Assembly: GCF_001020565.1 (NCBI RefSeq) | Contig: NZ_LDAS01000001.1 | Coordinates: forward strand, 1,459,985-1,523,984 | From: Maribacter thermophilus | GTDB lineage: Bacteria; Bacteroidota; Bacteroidia; Flavobacteriales; Flavobacteriaceae | Length of the DNA: 64,000 nt | Direction: 5' to 3' | Shown: positions 53,161-63,403 of the stretch, one piece after another | How positions within the stretch are numbered: position 1 is the first letter of the stretch | How the letters are laid out: each line of letters opens with the position of its first letter | Notes under the pieces: generated by a model | The model's input: the letters and a program-made list of their open reading frames with translations, nothing else | Database searches by the model: none | What the model was told of the DNA's origin: nothing | Made by a program: the position numbers and the translations under genes

Positions 53161-53940
53161 TTAATTTCTAGTGATTAGAAGTATCGTTGTAGTGATAACA
53201 AGTGATGCTATAGACACTGCCAAACCAGCCCTATTATCTAAAGTAGATTGGCTTACGGCCGATTTATTAGGCTCTACATACACCACATCGTTTTGGGTAA
53301 GGTAATAAACCGGTGAGTTTAAAATATCCTTGCTCGTCAAATTAACACGGGTATACACTTTGGTCCCGTTAAAATCCCTAATTACCAATACATTGTCCCG
53401 TCTTCCCTTAATACCAAGGTCATTAGCAAGACCAATAGCCTCCAAAACAGTAATCTGTTCACCATTCACCTGGTAGGTTCCGGGGCGGTTTACCTCTCCC
53501 AATACCGTAATGGTAAAATTGGACAATCGAATGTTAATAATAGGATCTTTTAAATACGGCTTTAATTTTTCACGTAATAATTCTTTGGTTTCCTCCGGGG
53601 TAAGTCCCACCACCTTAATTTTGCCCAATACCGGAAAATCGATCTCTCCATTCTTATCCACTAGGTAATCCAATTGCTGAGGGTTCGACACAGCTCCTTC
53701 CGGCATACTAGAAAACAGGTTAAAGGGCACACTGGCCGCGGGATCCAAGGTAGACACATTAATTCTTAAAATATCATCTACCTTAAAGGTATTTACATGG
53801 CTATTATCGCTTACGATAGTTTCATAATCGGCCGCATCCTGAAAATAAACGATATCCTTTTTAGACCCACAAGAGGTCAGTAAAGCTCCTATGAACCCTA
53901 TTACAAATACTCCTTTGAAAATACCTTTGCTTCTTAACAT
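53161..53940 (-). CDS. Wza-type polysaccharide export lipoprotein
   Basis: The ATG at 53940 gives a clean lipoprotein signal (VFVIGFIGALLTSCGSKKD); the longer frame to 53997 overlaps the upstream gene. The mature protein has the Poly_export domain (VDDILRINVSTLDP, FPVLGKIKVVGLTPEETKEL) and an SLBB domain (FTITVLGEVNRPGTYQVNG), and ends in a short hydrophobic helix (about 235-255, ASLVITTTILLITRN) that fits in the outer membrane. It forms the export channel for the polymer. Confidence 0.92.
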   Translation of the reverse strand: MLRSKGIFKGVFVIGFIGALLTSCGSKKDIVYFQDAADYETIVSDNSHVNTFKVDDILRINVSTLDPAASVPFNLFSSMPEGAVSNPQQLDYLVDKNGEIDFPVLGKIKVVGLTPEETKELLREKLKPYLKDPIINIRLSNFTITVLGEVNRPGTYQVNGEQITVLEAIGLANDLGIKGRRDNVLVIRDFNGTKVYTRVNLTSKDILNSPVYYLTQNDVVYVEPNKSAVSQSTLDNRAGLAVSIASLVITTTILLITRN

Positions 53941-53983
53941 AATTATATTGAATGGATTAGTGTACCACAAGGATACTAAAAAT

Positions 53984-55927
53984 TTAAGATTGAACAATTT
54001 TTAAATTTGAGTTGCTTTTTGAGCCGTCAACGGTATCCTCCGATTTTTCATCAAACTCGCACAGGTCCGAGTTTTTAGAAACATATTCGGGCACAATTTC
54101 TTTCATCAGTTTAACGGTATTGCCATTAAAGAACATGTTGGTTATACATAGTTCATCGATTTTAGAGCGCACCTTGGCATAATCCAACTCACGTACCTTA
54201 CTAATTTTAATTTTTTGATGGTAGGTAGGCATGGTATTTTCACCATTGGCCAACAACTCCTCATACAATTTTTCCCCTGGGCGCAGACCGGTAATTTTTA
54301 TATCGATATCTTCGGGATACCTCAATCCTGAGAGCTTGATCATATTCTTGGCCAAATCGAAAATTTTTACCGATTCTCCCATATCAAAGATAAAAATCTC
54401 ACCTCCTTCACCCATGGCCCCAGCTTCCAATACCAATTGGGAAGCTTCCGGTATAGTCATAAAATAGCGGGTAATATCTTTATGGGTCAAGGTCAAAGGC
54501 CCACCTTTTTCTATTTGTTTTCTAAATAATGGTATAACAGATCCGTTGGATCCCAATACGTTCCCAAATCTAGTGGTTATAAATTTAGTCTTATTTTCTT
54601 TTTGCATACAACTAATGTACATTTCGGCAATACGCTTAGACGCTCCCATTACATTGGTTGGGTTTACGGCTTTGTCCGTAGATACAAAAACAAATTTCTC
54701 CACTCCGTGAACCAATGAGAGGTCTGCCACGGTTTTGGTTCCTGCAATATTAATTTTTATGGCCTCATACGCATTGTATTCCATAAGAGGTACATGTTTA
54801 TAGGCTGCCGCATGAAAGACCATGTTGGGGCGATGCTCCATAAACAAGGCGTTCATTCGGTTTTTATCTCGAATATCGCTTACAATGGGAATAAAATTGT
54901 GACACCCGTTCTGTTTTAATTCTTGCTGTAAATCGTACAAGGCAGACTCCGCAGAGTCTATTATAATCAAAGATTTATACGAATAGGAACAAATTTGACG
55001 CACTATTTCACTACCAATAGAACCAGCCCCTCCTGTTACCATAATCGTTTTGTTCAACAGCTCCATCTCTATTTTACTGTTCTTTATTTTTATGGGAGGC
55101 CTGTCCAACAAATCTTCTATCTGTACCTGTTTGATCTGTGAAACCTTTAACTCACCATTGATCCAATCTTCAATGGGCGGTACAATTTTAACCACAATGG
55201 GAAGATCCACCAAGCCCTCTACAGTTTTACGAAGTCTGGTAGCATCTATATTTTGTATAGAGAAAATAATCTCCGAAATATTGTTCTTGGCTATAAAAGA
55301 CTCTGTCAATGATTTTCTTGAAAAAACAGGTACCCCATTAATATTTTTACCCATTTTTTTAGGATCTCTATCCACATATCCCACGACCTTGTATTTACTT
55401 TGTGCATGGTTGGTAATGGCACCATGTGTAAGCACTCCCGAATCTCCAGCACCATATATCAACACATTCTTGTAGGCCTTGTCAATGCTGTGCATTCTGT
55501 TGTAAATGGATTTGAATACAAATCTTGAAGCCGTAAGCCCTATAAAGGTGATAAGACTGTTAATGATTATAATGGATAAGGGAATGGTAAAGACATTTAG
55601 AATACCAAACATTCTATTGGCAAGCACCACAAAAATGACCAAGATACTTGATAAACAAACGGCATTAAAAATATTATAGACATCCCTTACCCCTGTGTGA
55701 CGTACAACCCCCTTATAGGATCCAACTATAAGAAAAGCGATCAAGGCCGTTACCAAAACCAAAGGCAATTGCACCAATAAATTCTCAACCTCAAAATTCA
55801 AGGTTAGGTTAAATCGAATCAAATACGACAATACAAACGAGCAACCAATGGTAGCCAGGTCTATAACCAGCACCAACCATTTAGAAGCGTAACGTTGACT
55901 ATTATAAGTTAAGTATTTTTGTATCAT
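53984..55927 (-). CDS. Polysaccharide biosynthesis protein, nucleotide-sugar 4,6-dehydratase (FlaA1/CapD/PglF type)
   Basis: A 647-residue protein with four N-terminal transmembrane helices (about 17-135), a nucleoside-binding CoA-like domain (VLIYGAGDSG) and an extended SDR domain (MVTGGAGSIGSEIVRQ near residue 293). The dehydratase uses a modified active site (STDKAVNPTNVMGASK) typical of PglF. It makes UDP-4-keto-6-deoxy-sugar for 4-amino sugars and is paired with the aminotransferase encoded directly upstream (4-bp overlap). It lies in the minus-strand operon. Confidence 0.93.
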   Translation of the reverse strand: MIQKYLTYNSQRYASKWLVLVIDLATIGCSFVLSYLIRFNLTLNFEVENLLVQLPLVLVTALIAFLIVGSYKGVVRHTGVRDVYNIFNAVCLSSILVIFVVLANRMFGILNVFTIPLSIIIINSLITFIGLTASRFVFKSIYNRMHSIDKAYKNVLIYGAGDSGVLTHGAITNHAQSKYKVVGYVDRDPKKMGKNINGVPVFSRKSLTESFIAKNNISEIIFSIQNIDATRLRKTVEGLVDLPIVVKIVPPIEDWINGELKVSQIKQVQIEDLLDRPPIKIKNSKIEMELLNKTIMVTGGAGSIGSEIVRQICSYSYKSLIIIDSAESALYDLQQELKQNGCHNFIPIVSDIRDKNRMNALFMEHRPNMVFHAAAYKHVPLMEYNAYEAIKINIAGTKTVADLSLVHGVEKFVFVSTDKAVNPTNVMGASKRIAEMYISCMQKENKTKFITTRFGNVLGSNGSVIPLFRKQIEKGGPLTLTHKDITRYFMTIPEASQLVLEAGAMGEGGEIFIFDMGESVKIFDLAKNMIKLSGLRYPEDIDIKITGLRPGEKLYEELLANGENTMPTYHQKIKISKVRELDYAKVRSKIDELCITNMFFNGNTVKLMKEIVPEYVSKNSDLCEFDEKSEDTVDGSKSNSNLKIVQS

Positions 55928-57045
55928 GCTATAACGTTTTTGATGTTAGAAACAACGCGCTCTAAATCTTCTGTTGTTAAATTGGAACCACTGGGCAAAC
56001 AAAGCCCCCTTTCAAAAAGGGTTTCCGAGGTTCCATCCATGAACTGTTCGTAATCGTTAAAAATAGGCTGTAAATGCAAAGGTTTCCATAAGGGCCTTGA
56101 CTCAATGTTCTCTTCTAAAAGAGTTGTCCTTATTTTCTCTCTCATTTCATAAGAAGGTGTTAAGATACAACTTAACCATCTATTTGAAAAACAACCATCT
56201 GGCTCCGGCAAAAACGTAATTTTCTTATGGCCGTTCAAGGCATCAAAGTAAAATGCATGATTTGCCCTTCTTGCGGCTACCCTATCGGCCAAAACCTCCA
56301 TTTGCCCCCTGCCAATACCGGCAAGTACATTGCTCATTCTATAATTATACCCTACATGACTGTGTTGGTAGTGGGGTGCGTCGTCTCTGGCCTGGGTGGC
56401 CAAGAACACTGCTTTTTCCTTATATGTCTTATTCTTTGACACCAAAGCCCCTCCTCCAGAAGTAGTGATGATCTTATTTCCATTAAAAGATAAGATTCCG
56501 ATATCGCCAAAGGTCCCACATCGATCCCCTTTATAGGTACTCCCCAAAGCCTCCGCACTGTCTTCCAAAACGGGAATCTCAAATTCGTCCGCAATTTCAC
56601 GGATTTCATCTACCTTATAGGGCATACCGTACAAATGCACGGCAATGATCGCTTTGGGTTTTTTATAATTTTTTATTCTATGTACGATAGCCTCGCGCAA
56701 CAATACCGGAGACATGTTCCATGTATCGGCCTCACTATCTACAAAAACAGGTTTTGCTCCTAAATAAAGAATGGGATTGGCGGAAGCGGAAAAAGTAAAA
56801 CTTTGACAAAGAACCTCATCACCGGCCCCAACACCCAACAGTTCCAAACCCAAATGAATGGCACCCGTACCCGAACTCAATGCGGCCACGTGCGCTCCGT
56901 TCCCCAAGTTTTCCTCGATCGCCTTTTCAAAGGCGTTCACGTTGGGTCCCAATGGGGCAATCCAATTGGTATCGAAGGCTTCGGCTACGTATTTTTGTTC
57001 GGCACCGCCCATGTGTGGGGACGAGAGCCAAATTTTGGTAGGCAT
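55924..57045 (-). CDS. DegT/DnrJ/EryC1/StrS-family aminotransferase (PglE-like)
   Basis: ATG 57045 gives a 373-residue PLP enzyme. The frame extends to a TTG at 57060, but the start MPTKIWLSSPHMGGAEQKYV is conserved in relatives. The catalytic Lys is in GILSFNGNKIITTSGGG, with NWIAPLGPNV and LSSGTGAIHLGLE at the substrate and PLP sites. It should transaminate the 4-keto-6-deoxy sugar made by the dehydratase encoded next, giving a 4-amino-4,6-dideoxy sugar such as a bacillosamine precursor. No acetyltransferase is seen in the window. Confidence 0.92.
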   Translation of the reverse strand: MPTKIWLSSPHMGGAEQKYVAEAFDTNWIAPLGPNVNAFEKAIEENLGNGAHVAALSSGTGAIHLGLELLGVGAGDEVLCQSFTFSASANPILYLGAKPVFVDSEADTWNMSPVLLREAIVHRIKNYKKPKAIIAVHLYGMPYKVDEIREIADEFEIPVLEDSAEALGSTYKGDRCGTFGDIGILSFNGNKIITTSGGGALVSKNKTYKEKAVFLATQARDDAPHYQHSHVGYNYRMSNVLAGIGRGQMEVLADRVAARRANHAFYFDALNGHKKITFLPEPDGCFSNRWLSCILTPSYEMREKIRTTLLEENIESRPLWKPLHLQPIFNDYEQFMDGTSETLFERGLCLPSGSNLTTEDLERVVSNIKNVIA

Positions 57046-57300
57046 TAAAGTGGTTTTCAATGGTTCAAGTGTTTAGGGTTACAAATATAGAACTCAAAAT
57101 TAACTATCCCACTCCTTAATCACGAGAATTAAGAACATAATTCGTTTAATACATGCAAATTATCGGTTAAAGGATTTAACAGGTCCATTTTAACGGTGCT
57201 TCACGTTTTTCACCCCTTCAAATAACAAATACATCTAAAATACATTTTCTAATTGTAGGTTATTTTTTAACCTTTGTCTTTTTAACTCCTAGCCGTATAG

Positions 57301-58698
57301 ATGAAAAAGATTACAAAAATATGCTGTATCGGTGCCGGCTACGTTGGTGGCCCCACCATGTCCGTCATCGCCAATCAATGCCCTGAGATACAGGTAACCG
57401 TAGTAGATATCAATGAAGACAGAATAGCGCAATGGAATACGGAAGACTTGGATAAGCTTCCCATATACGAACCTGGACTCAAAGAAATTGTAGCAGCGAG
57501 CAGAGGGAAAAATCTTTTCTTTTCTACTTCTGTGGACCAAGCTATCGATGAGGCGGAAATGATCTTTATATCGGTCAACACCCCTACCAAAACCTACGGA
57601 AAAGGAAAAGGGCAGGCAGCCGATCTTAAATTTATAGAGCTTTGTGCCCGTAACATTGCCAGGGTAGCCAAAGACGATAAAATCGTGGTCGAGAAATCGA
57701 CCCTACCGGTAAGAACGGCCCAGGCCATACAGAACATCTTGGACAATACCGGCAATTCGGTAAACTTTGAAATACTATCCAATCCCGAATTTTTGGCCGA
57801 GGGTACTGCTATAAACGATCTTTTAAATGCAGACCGCGTATTGATCGGTGGTAATGACACTCCTTCTGGACAAGAAGCAAAGGACGCCTTAAGTTGGGTA
57901 TACGAACACTGGCTTCCAAAAGAACGTATTTTACAGACCAATGTATGGTCGTCAGAGCTTTCTAAATTGGTAGCTAATGCCTTTTTGGCACAGCGGGTCT
58001 CTTCCATTAACACCATTTCTGCCTTGTGCGAAAAAACAGATGCTAATATCCAAGAAATTTCCAAGGCCATTGGTTACGACAGCCGTATCGGACCTAAATT
58101 CTTAAATGCCTCCGTTGGTTTTGGGGGATCATGCTTTCAAAAAGACATCCTTAACCTCGTGTACATAGCAAGGTCATATGGACTGGAAGAAGTAGCGGAT
58201 TACTGGGAACAGGTCATCATCGCCAACGACTACCAAAAAAGTAGGTTCGCCGAAAATATCATTGCTACCCTATACAACACTATTTCAGGAAAAAAAATAG
58301 TGCTTTATGGCTGGGCATTTAAAAAGGACACGAACGATACCCGAGAGTCTCCGGCCATCTCTGTAGCCGATGCGCTTTTAGAGGAAAAAGCAGAAATTCT
58401 GGTATACGATCCCAAGGTTACCGAAGAACGCATTTATGCCGATTTGGATTATCTGAACACGCGCTCACCCGAAGAGAACAGGGCTTTGCTAAAGGTCACC
58501 AACGCCCCCATAAAGGCAACGGAAGATGCCCATGCCATTGCCATTTTAACGGAATGGGATGAATTTAAAGGGTACGACTGGAAAAAAATTTACGATCAAA
58601 TGCTAAAACCCGCCTTTGTATTTGATGGTAGACGCTTGCTGGATACCGAAAAAATGAACAGCATTGGTTTTAATTATTACAAAATAGGCCAATCATGA
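57301..58698 (+). CDS. ugd: UDP-glucose 6-dehydrogenase
   Basis: A 465-residue UGDH with Rossmann motif [33 protein letters not shown] (the insertion of eukaryote-type enzymes), the catalytic Cys in [11 protein letters not shown] and C-terminal [17 protein letters not shown]. It oxidises UDP-glucose to UDP-glucuronate. Its length fits the animal-type group rather than the shorter bacterial Ugd. The next gene overlaps by 4 bp and supplies a 4-epimerase, so the product is probably UDP-galacturonate. Confidence 0.93.
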   Translation: MKKITKICCIGAGYVGGPTMSVIANQCPEIQVTVVDINEDRIAQWNTEDLDKLPIYEPGLKEIVAASRGKNLFFSTSVDQAIDEAEMIFISVNTPTKTYGKGKGQAADLKFIELCARNIARVAKDDKIVVEKSTLPVRTAQAIQNILDNTGNSVNFEILSNPEFLAEGTAINDLLNADRVLIGGNDTPSGQEAKDALSWVYEHWLPKERILQTNVWSSELSKLVANAFLAQRVSSINTISALCEKTDANIQEISKAIGYDSRIGPKFLNASVGFGGSCFQKDILNLVYIARSYGLEEVADYWEQVIIANDYQKSRFAENIIATLYNTISGKKIVLYGWAFKKDTNDTRESPAISVADALLEEKAEILVYDPKVTEERIYADLDYLNTRSPEENRALLKVTNAPIKATEDAHAIAILTEWDEFKGYDWKKIYDQMLKPAFVFDGRRLLDTEKMNSIGFNYYKIGQS

Positions 58699-59717
58699 AA
58701 ATTTTAGTAACAGGTGCCGCAGGTTTTATAGGTTTTTATGTGGCCAAATCCCTTTTAGAGAAAGGCCATACCGTAGTAGGCTTGGACAACATCAATGATT
58801 ACTACGATGTGAACCTTAAATATGCACGGCTACAACAATTGGGAATAAAAAAAAGCGATGCGGAACCATTCAATGTAATAGCAAAAAGTGAAAGCCAGCC
58901 CGCTTTCTCTTTTGTTCGAATGGCTTTGGAAGATCGGGAACAGCTTCCCAAATTATTTAAGAACGAGGCTTTCGACAAAGTCTGTAACTTGGCGGCACAG
59001 GCCGGCGTTCGTTATAGCTTGGAAAATCCCGAAGCCTATGTAGACAGTAACTTGGTAGGTTTTTTGAATATTTTGGAATGTTGCCGTAACTATAAAATAA
59101 AGCACTTGGTATATGCCAGTAGCTCTAGCGTATATGGGCTTAATGAAAAAATACCTTTTGAAACCACCGATTCTGTGGATTACCCAGTGAGTTTGTATGC
59201 AGCTACCAAAAAAAGTAACGAATTAATGGCTCATTCATACGGGCACCTATACGGTTTTAAAACAACAGGTTTACGCTTTTTTACGGTATATGGCCCATGG
59301 GGAAGACCCGATATGGCGATGTTTTTGTTTACCGATGCCATTATCAACGATCGACCTATTAAAGTCTTCAATAATGGAAAATTGGAACGCGACTTCACCT
59401 ATATCGACGATATTACCGAAGGGGTCGTACGTATTATGGAAACCCCTATAACCGATACCGTTTCTAAAAAAGACCATTATAAGGTCTATAATATCGGCAA
59501 TAGCAAATCGGTAAAATTGATGGACTTTATAACCGCCATAGAGGAAAGCTTGGGTAAAGTCGCTAAAAAAGAAATGCTACCCATGCAGGCGGGGGATGTA
59601 GAAAGAACCTGGGCCAACGTAAATGATTTGATAGCCGATTACGGATATAGCCCCAATACCTCCATAAAAAAAGGGGTACAGCGTTTTGTAGATTGGTATA
59701 AGGAATATTATTCGTAA
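58695..59717 (+). CDS. UDP-glucuronate 4-epimerase-like NAD-dependent epimerase
   Basis: A 340-residue extended [19 protein letters not shown], then SSSSVYG, the catalytic YAATKKSNE (YxxxK) and [14 protein letters not shown], the signature of UDP-glucuronate 4-epimerases (UGlcAE, also CapI). It converts UDP-glucuronate to UDP-galacturonate. It overlaps the dehydrogenase by 4 bp, so the two act in sequence. Confidence 0.92.
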   Translation: MKILVTGAAGFIGFYVAKSLLEKGHTVVGLDNINDYYDVNLKYARLQQLGIKKSDAEPFNVIAKSESQPAFSFVRMALEDREQLPKLFKNEAFDKVCNLAAQAGVRYSLENPEAYVDSNLVGFLNILECCRNYKIKHLVYASSSSVYGLNEKIPFETTDSVDYPVSLYAATKKSNELMAHSYGHLYGFKTTGLRFFTVYGPWGRPDMAMFLFTDAIINDRPIKVFNNGKLERDFTYIDDITEGVVRIMETPITDTVSKKDHYKVYNIGNSKSVKLMDFITAIEESLGKVAKKEMLPMQAGDVERTWANVNDLIADYGYSPNTSIKKGVQRFVDWYKEYYS

Positions 59718-59776
59718 AAGAAAAAAACATTTTTTTAGCTCCCCAAGCATTAATATAATTTTAATTAAGGATAGCC

Positions 59777-61195
59777 ATGCTTTTTAATTCTATAGAATTT
59801 CTCTTATTTTTCCCTACGGTTTTTGTACTGTATTGGTTGTTGAACAAAAACTTGGGCTATCAGAATCTTTTATTATTAGTTGCCAGTTATATTTTTTACG
59901 CCTGGTGGGATTGGCGCTTTTTATCTTTGATCATTATCAGTTCCATTATAGATTATAGGGCCGGCTTGTCCATACACAATGCAACATCGCCAAAAGCCAG
60001 AAAATCATGGCTGCTAGTAAGTTTGATAGCAAATCTCGGCTTTCTTTCTATTTTTAAGTATTACAACTTTTTTGCGGAGTCCTTTACACAAGCGATAGGT
60101 GTTTTTGGTTGGCAACCCAATGATTTAACGCTCAATATTATTTTACCCGTAGGTATTAGTTTCTATACTTTCCAAACCTTAAGTTACACGATAGATATTT
60201 ATAGAAAGCAGTTTAGCCCAACTACGAATATCATTAATTTCTTTACCTATATCGCTTTTTTTCCACAATTGGTAGCTGGCCCTATTGAGCGGGCTTCCAA
60301 TCTTCTTCCTCAAATTGAAAAGAAACGAATATTTAAAAAGGAATGGTTCAACGAAGGGATTTTACAAATTTTAATCGGGCTATTCCGAAAAATTGTGATT
60401 GCGGACACCCTTGCCATCTATGTAGATACCATCTATGGGGATACTGGTCTATATAATTCCAGTACAATTCTTTTGGCCACTATCTTTTATGCATTTCAGA
60501 TATATTTCGATTTTGCAGGCTATTCCGACATAGCCATTGGTACGGCCAAATTATTAGGCTTCAAATTTCATCAAAATTTTAATCTCCCTTATTTTTCAAG
60601 GTCCTTGACAGAGTTTTGGCGTAAGTGGCACATGTCGTTGTCTTATTGGTTACGAGATTACCTGTACATTTCTTTAGGAGGGAACAGAAAGGGCATAAAA
60701 ATCACGTACAGAAACCTAATGCTCACCATGCTTTTAGGAGGTCTATGGCATGGCAGTTCTTGGAATTTTATTATATGGGGAGGGATTCATGGCGTGGTTT
60801 TAAGCTTAGAAAAATTCATAAAATCAAAACCACAGTTCAAATTTTTGGATAAACTAGCATTTTTAGGAGGGCCTATTACCTTTTTAATAGTAATAATAGC
60901 ATGGATATTCTTTAGGGCCCAGACTTTGGATGCGGCAATGACCGCTCTTAAAAAAGTTATTTTCTTTAAACCAGGCATGCCTTTTATGGGTGATTTAAAT
61001 GTTCTAGCTAACTCTATGATTATTTTATTCATAGGACTATGTTTTGACTATTACCTTTTAAAGAGCAAAACGAAACTAGAAGAATTTGGGAAAAATTTCA
61101 GCATTGCCAAGATTTCAATAGTCATTGGTTTTATGATTTTATTCATAAACCTTTTCTATTCATCGTCCAACAATTTCATTTATTTTCAATTTTGA
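59777..61195 (+). CDS. MBOAT-family O-acyltransferase (AlgI/DltB-like)
   Basis: A 472-residue polytopic membrane protein with about ten helices and the MBOAT motifs: PVGISFYTFQTLSYTIDIY, FFPQLVAGPIERA and the catalytic His in GGLWHGSSWNFIIWGGIHG. AlgI-like proteins transfer acetyl groups to extracellular polysaccharides. The following gene is a DltD/AlgX-like partner, so the two probably acetylate the exopolysaccharide. The 60 bp before it hold the only gap in this part of the operon. Confidence 0.93.
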   Translation: MLFNSIEFLLFFPTVFVLYWLLNKNLGYQNLLLLVASYIFYAWWDWRFLSLIIISSIIDYRAGLSIHNATSPKARKSWLLVSLIANLGFLSIFKYYNFFAESFTQAIGVFGWQPNDLTLNIILPVGISFYTFQTLSYTIDIYRKQFSPTTNIINFFTYIAFFPQLVAGPIERASNLLPQIEKKRIFKKEWFNEGILQILIGLFRKIVIADTLAIYVDTIYGDTGLYNSSTILLATIFYAFQIYFDFAGYSDIAIGTAKLLGFKFHQNFNLPYFSRSLTEFWRKWHMSLSYWLRDYLYISLGGNRKGIKITYRNLMLTMLLGGLWHGSSWNFIIWGGIHGVVLSLEKFIKSKPQFKFLDKLAFLGGPITFLIVIIAWIFFRAQTLDAAMTALKKVIFFKPGMPFMGDLNVLANSMIILFIGLCFDYYLLKSKTKLEEFGKNFSIAKISIVIGFMILFINLFYSSSNNFIYFQF

Positions 61196-61198
61196 AAT

Positions 61199-62137
61199 AT
61201 GAAAAAAGATTCATTACTATATATCATCAAAGTCACTTTTTTTGTGGTTTTAGCAGCCTTTCTGTTGGACAAATTAACCTACCTAGGTTTAACCGAATTG
61301 AACAGTCATGTATTTACCGGGCAAAGCGGTGGAAAGACCAACACTTTTTTGAGCAAAAAAAATAACTTGGATCTTATAGTGTTTGGGAGTTCTAGGGCAA
61401 ATCACCATATAGACCCTCTAGTCATTTCCAAAAATTCTTTTAACATTGGCGTAGACGGTTCTAAAATAGCTTTTTCGGGGACACTTATAAAAACCTTGCC
61501 AAAAAATAAAGAACAAACCGTTTTACTGCACATCTCTCCCAAAAATTCATTTGAAGATAGTTATAAAGGGGAAGACATTACTACACTTTCCAAATACTAT
61601 CATCAAAACGAAACCATAAGAACAGAGATGGTCTCGTTACACCAAAATAGCCCAATAAAAAACTTTTTTTGGTGTCTAAACTATAATGGTTCCGTTCTTG
61701 GGTTATTAAAAAATTATTTTTTTCCAAAACATAGTTCTGAAAAGTATCATGGTTACGACCCCTTACATACTAATAAAGAACAACAGCAGGTATTCGAAAA
61801 AGTTTTAGCCAAAAGAAAACCCAATCCTTGTAAGAAAAAGTTATCCTTAAACATTGTATATAAGAAATACATCACCGAATTAAAAGAGTTCTGCGAAGCT
61901 AACAACAAAAGACTAATACTCTTTACTGCACCAATTTATCAAGATGACTGTAAAAACGATGATGAAACCCTTTCTCAACTATTAAAAAAAGAAAAAATTG
62001 AATACTGGAATTTTACTGACTTCTTTGCAAATGACCGATCATTGGAGAATTGGCGTGACAATTCACATTTATCCAACATTGGAGCAGAAAAATTGACCCA
62101 AGAAATCAAAACCCTATTAAACAATGATCAAAATTAA
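61199..62137 (+). CDS. DltD/AlgX-like SGNH-type acyltransferase partner
   Basis: A 312-residue protein with an N-terminal membrane helix (about 8-26) and a periplasmic part. LIVFGSSRANHHIDP gives a GxSR-type nucleophile and RDNSHLSNIGAEKL the catalytic DxxH pair of SGNH hydrolases. Such proteins take the acyl group from the MBOAT partner and pass it to the polymer. It lies 3 bp after the MBOAT gene. The overall sequence is divergent, so the fold assignment is based on these motifs and the context. Confidence 0.8.
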   Translation: MKKDSLLYIIKVTFFVVLAAFLLDKLTYLGLTELNSHVFTGQSGGKTNTFLSKKNNLDLIVFGSSRANHHIDPLVISKNSFNIGVDGSKIAFSGTLIKTLPKNKEQTVLLHISPKNSFEDSYKGEDITTLSKYYHQNETIRTEMVSLHQNSPIKNFFWCLNYNGSVLGLLKNYFFPKHSSEKYHGYDPLHTNKEQQQVFEKVLAKRKPNPCKKKLSLNIVYKKYITELKEFCEANNKRLILFTAPIYQDDCKNDDETLSQLLKKEKIEYWNFTDFFANDRSLENWRDNSHLSNIGAEKLTQEIKTLLNNDQN

Positions 62138-62239
62138 TTCAGCAACAATTAATTTTGGTCGAATTTATCAATGGTTTCATATAATATCTAACCTTATATC
62201 AAGTTCTATTATACATATTTGCAAAATCAAAACAAATAC

Positions 62240-63241
62240 ATGAATTTATACGACCTTAATTCAGCATATCACATTTTAGTGACCGGGGGTGCCGGTTTTA
62301 TAGGATCTAACCTCTGCACCGCATTGCTAGAGAATGGCAACCAAGTCACCTGCTTGGATAACTTTGCGACCGGAAAACGAGAAAACTTGGCTCCGTTGAT
62401 GGACAATCCTAAATTCACCTTGATAGAAGGGGACATTCGCAATATAGAAGACTGTAAAAAAGCCTGTGAGGGCGTCGATTACATTTTACACCAAGCAGCG
62501 TTGGGATCCGTACCAAGGTCTATTAACGATCCTATTACCAGTAACGATGTAAACGTTTCCGGCTTCTTGAATATGTTGGTAGCGGCACGTGATGCAAAGG
62601 TCAAACGTTTTGTGTACGCCGCCAGTTCATCTACTTATGGCGATTCTAAAAACATGCCCAAGGTTGAGGACATTATCGGGAAACCTCTTTCCCCCTACGC
62701 CATTACAAAATATGTGAACGAATTATATGCCGATGTATTTAGTAAAACTTACGGAATCGAAACCATAGGATTGCGCTATTTTAATGTATTCGGCCGTAAG
62801 CAAGATCCCAATGGGGCCTATGCGGCAGTGATTCCAAAATTTGTAATGCAACTAATGAAACATGAATCGCCCGTTATAAACGGTGATGGCACCTACTCAA
62901 GAGACTTTACCTATATAGACAATGTGATCCAAATGAACGTTCGTGCCTTGGTCACCGAAAACCAAGACGCGTTAAATACCGTATATAATGTGGCTTTTGG
63001 GGAACGTACCGATTTAAACGAGCTGACCCAGTTGCTTAAAGAATACCTAAGCGCCTATGACGAAAAGATCGCCTCTATCGAAAACACCTACGGCCCTACC
63101 CGAGCCGGGGATGTTCCGCATTCTTTGGCCTCTATCGACAAAGCAAAGGAATTATTGGGCTACGACCCGAAGTACGATATTAAAACGGGACTGAAAGAAG
63201 CGGTGGACTGGTATTGGAAAAATTTAAAAAATGAATCGTAG
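62240..63241 (+). CDS. UDP-N-acetylglucosamine 4-epimerase-type SDR (WbpP/TviC-like)
   Basis: The ATG at 62240 gives a 333-residue extended SDR: ILVTGGAGFIGSNLCTAL, CLDNFATGKREN, HQAALGSVPRSIND (the WbpP-type loop), AASSSTYGDS and SPYAITKYVNE (YxxxK). It should interconvert UDP-GlcNAc and UDP-GalNAc. Together with the partial dehydrogenase that follows, this is the WbpP-WbpO/TviC-TviB pair leading to UDP-GalNAc uronic acid. The upstream frame extension to 62219 is not needed. Confidence 0.92.
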   Translation: MNLYDLNSAYHILVTGGAGFIGSNLCTALLENGNQVTCLDNFATGKRENLAPLMDNPKFTLIEGDIRNIEDCKKACEGVDYILHQAALGSVPRSINDPITSNDVNVSGFLNMLVAARDAKVKRFVYAASSSTYGDSKNMPKVEDIIGKPLSPYAITKYVNELYADVFSKTYGIETIGLRYFNVFGRKQDPNGAYAAVIPKFVMQLMKHESPVINGDGTYSRDFTYIDNVIQMNVRALVTENQDALNTVYNVAFGERTDLNELTQLLKEYLSAYDEKIASIENTYGPTRAGDVPHSLASIDKAKELLGYDPKYDIKTGLKEAVDWYWKNLKNES

Positions 63242-63403
63242 TTTTGACTTCGTTCTATCCAACCACAAAATAACGTGGGCATTGAACGGGCTTATATGTA
63301 AAACCCAAAAGAAACAAAGCATAATACTGATTAAATCGTAATAAAAATATAAAACAATCGAATGCTGCACATCGCAAAGCATCCGAACAAGGAACTTTAA
63401 AAT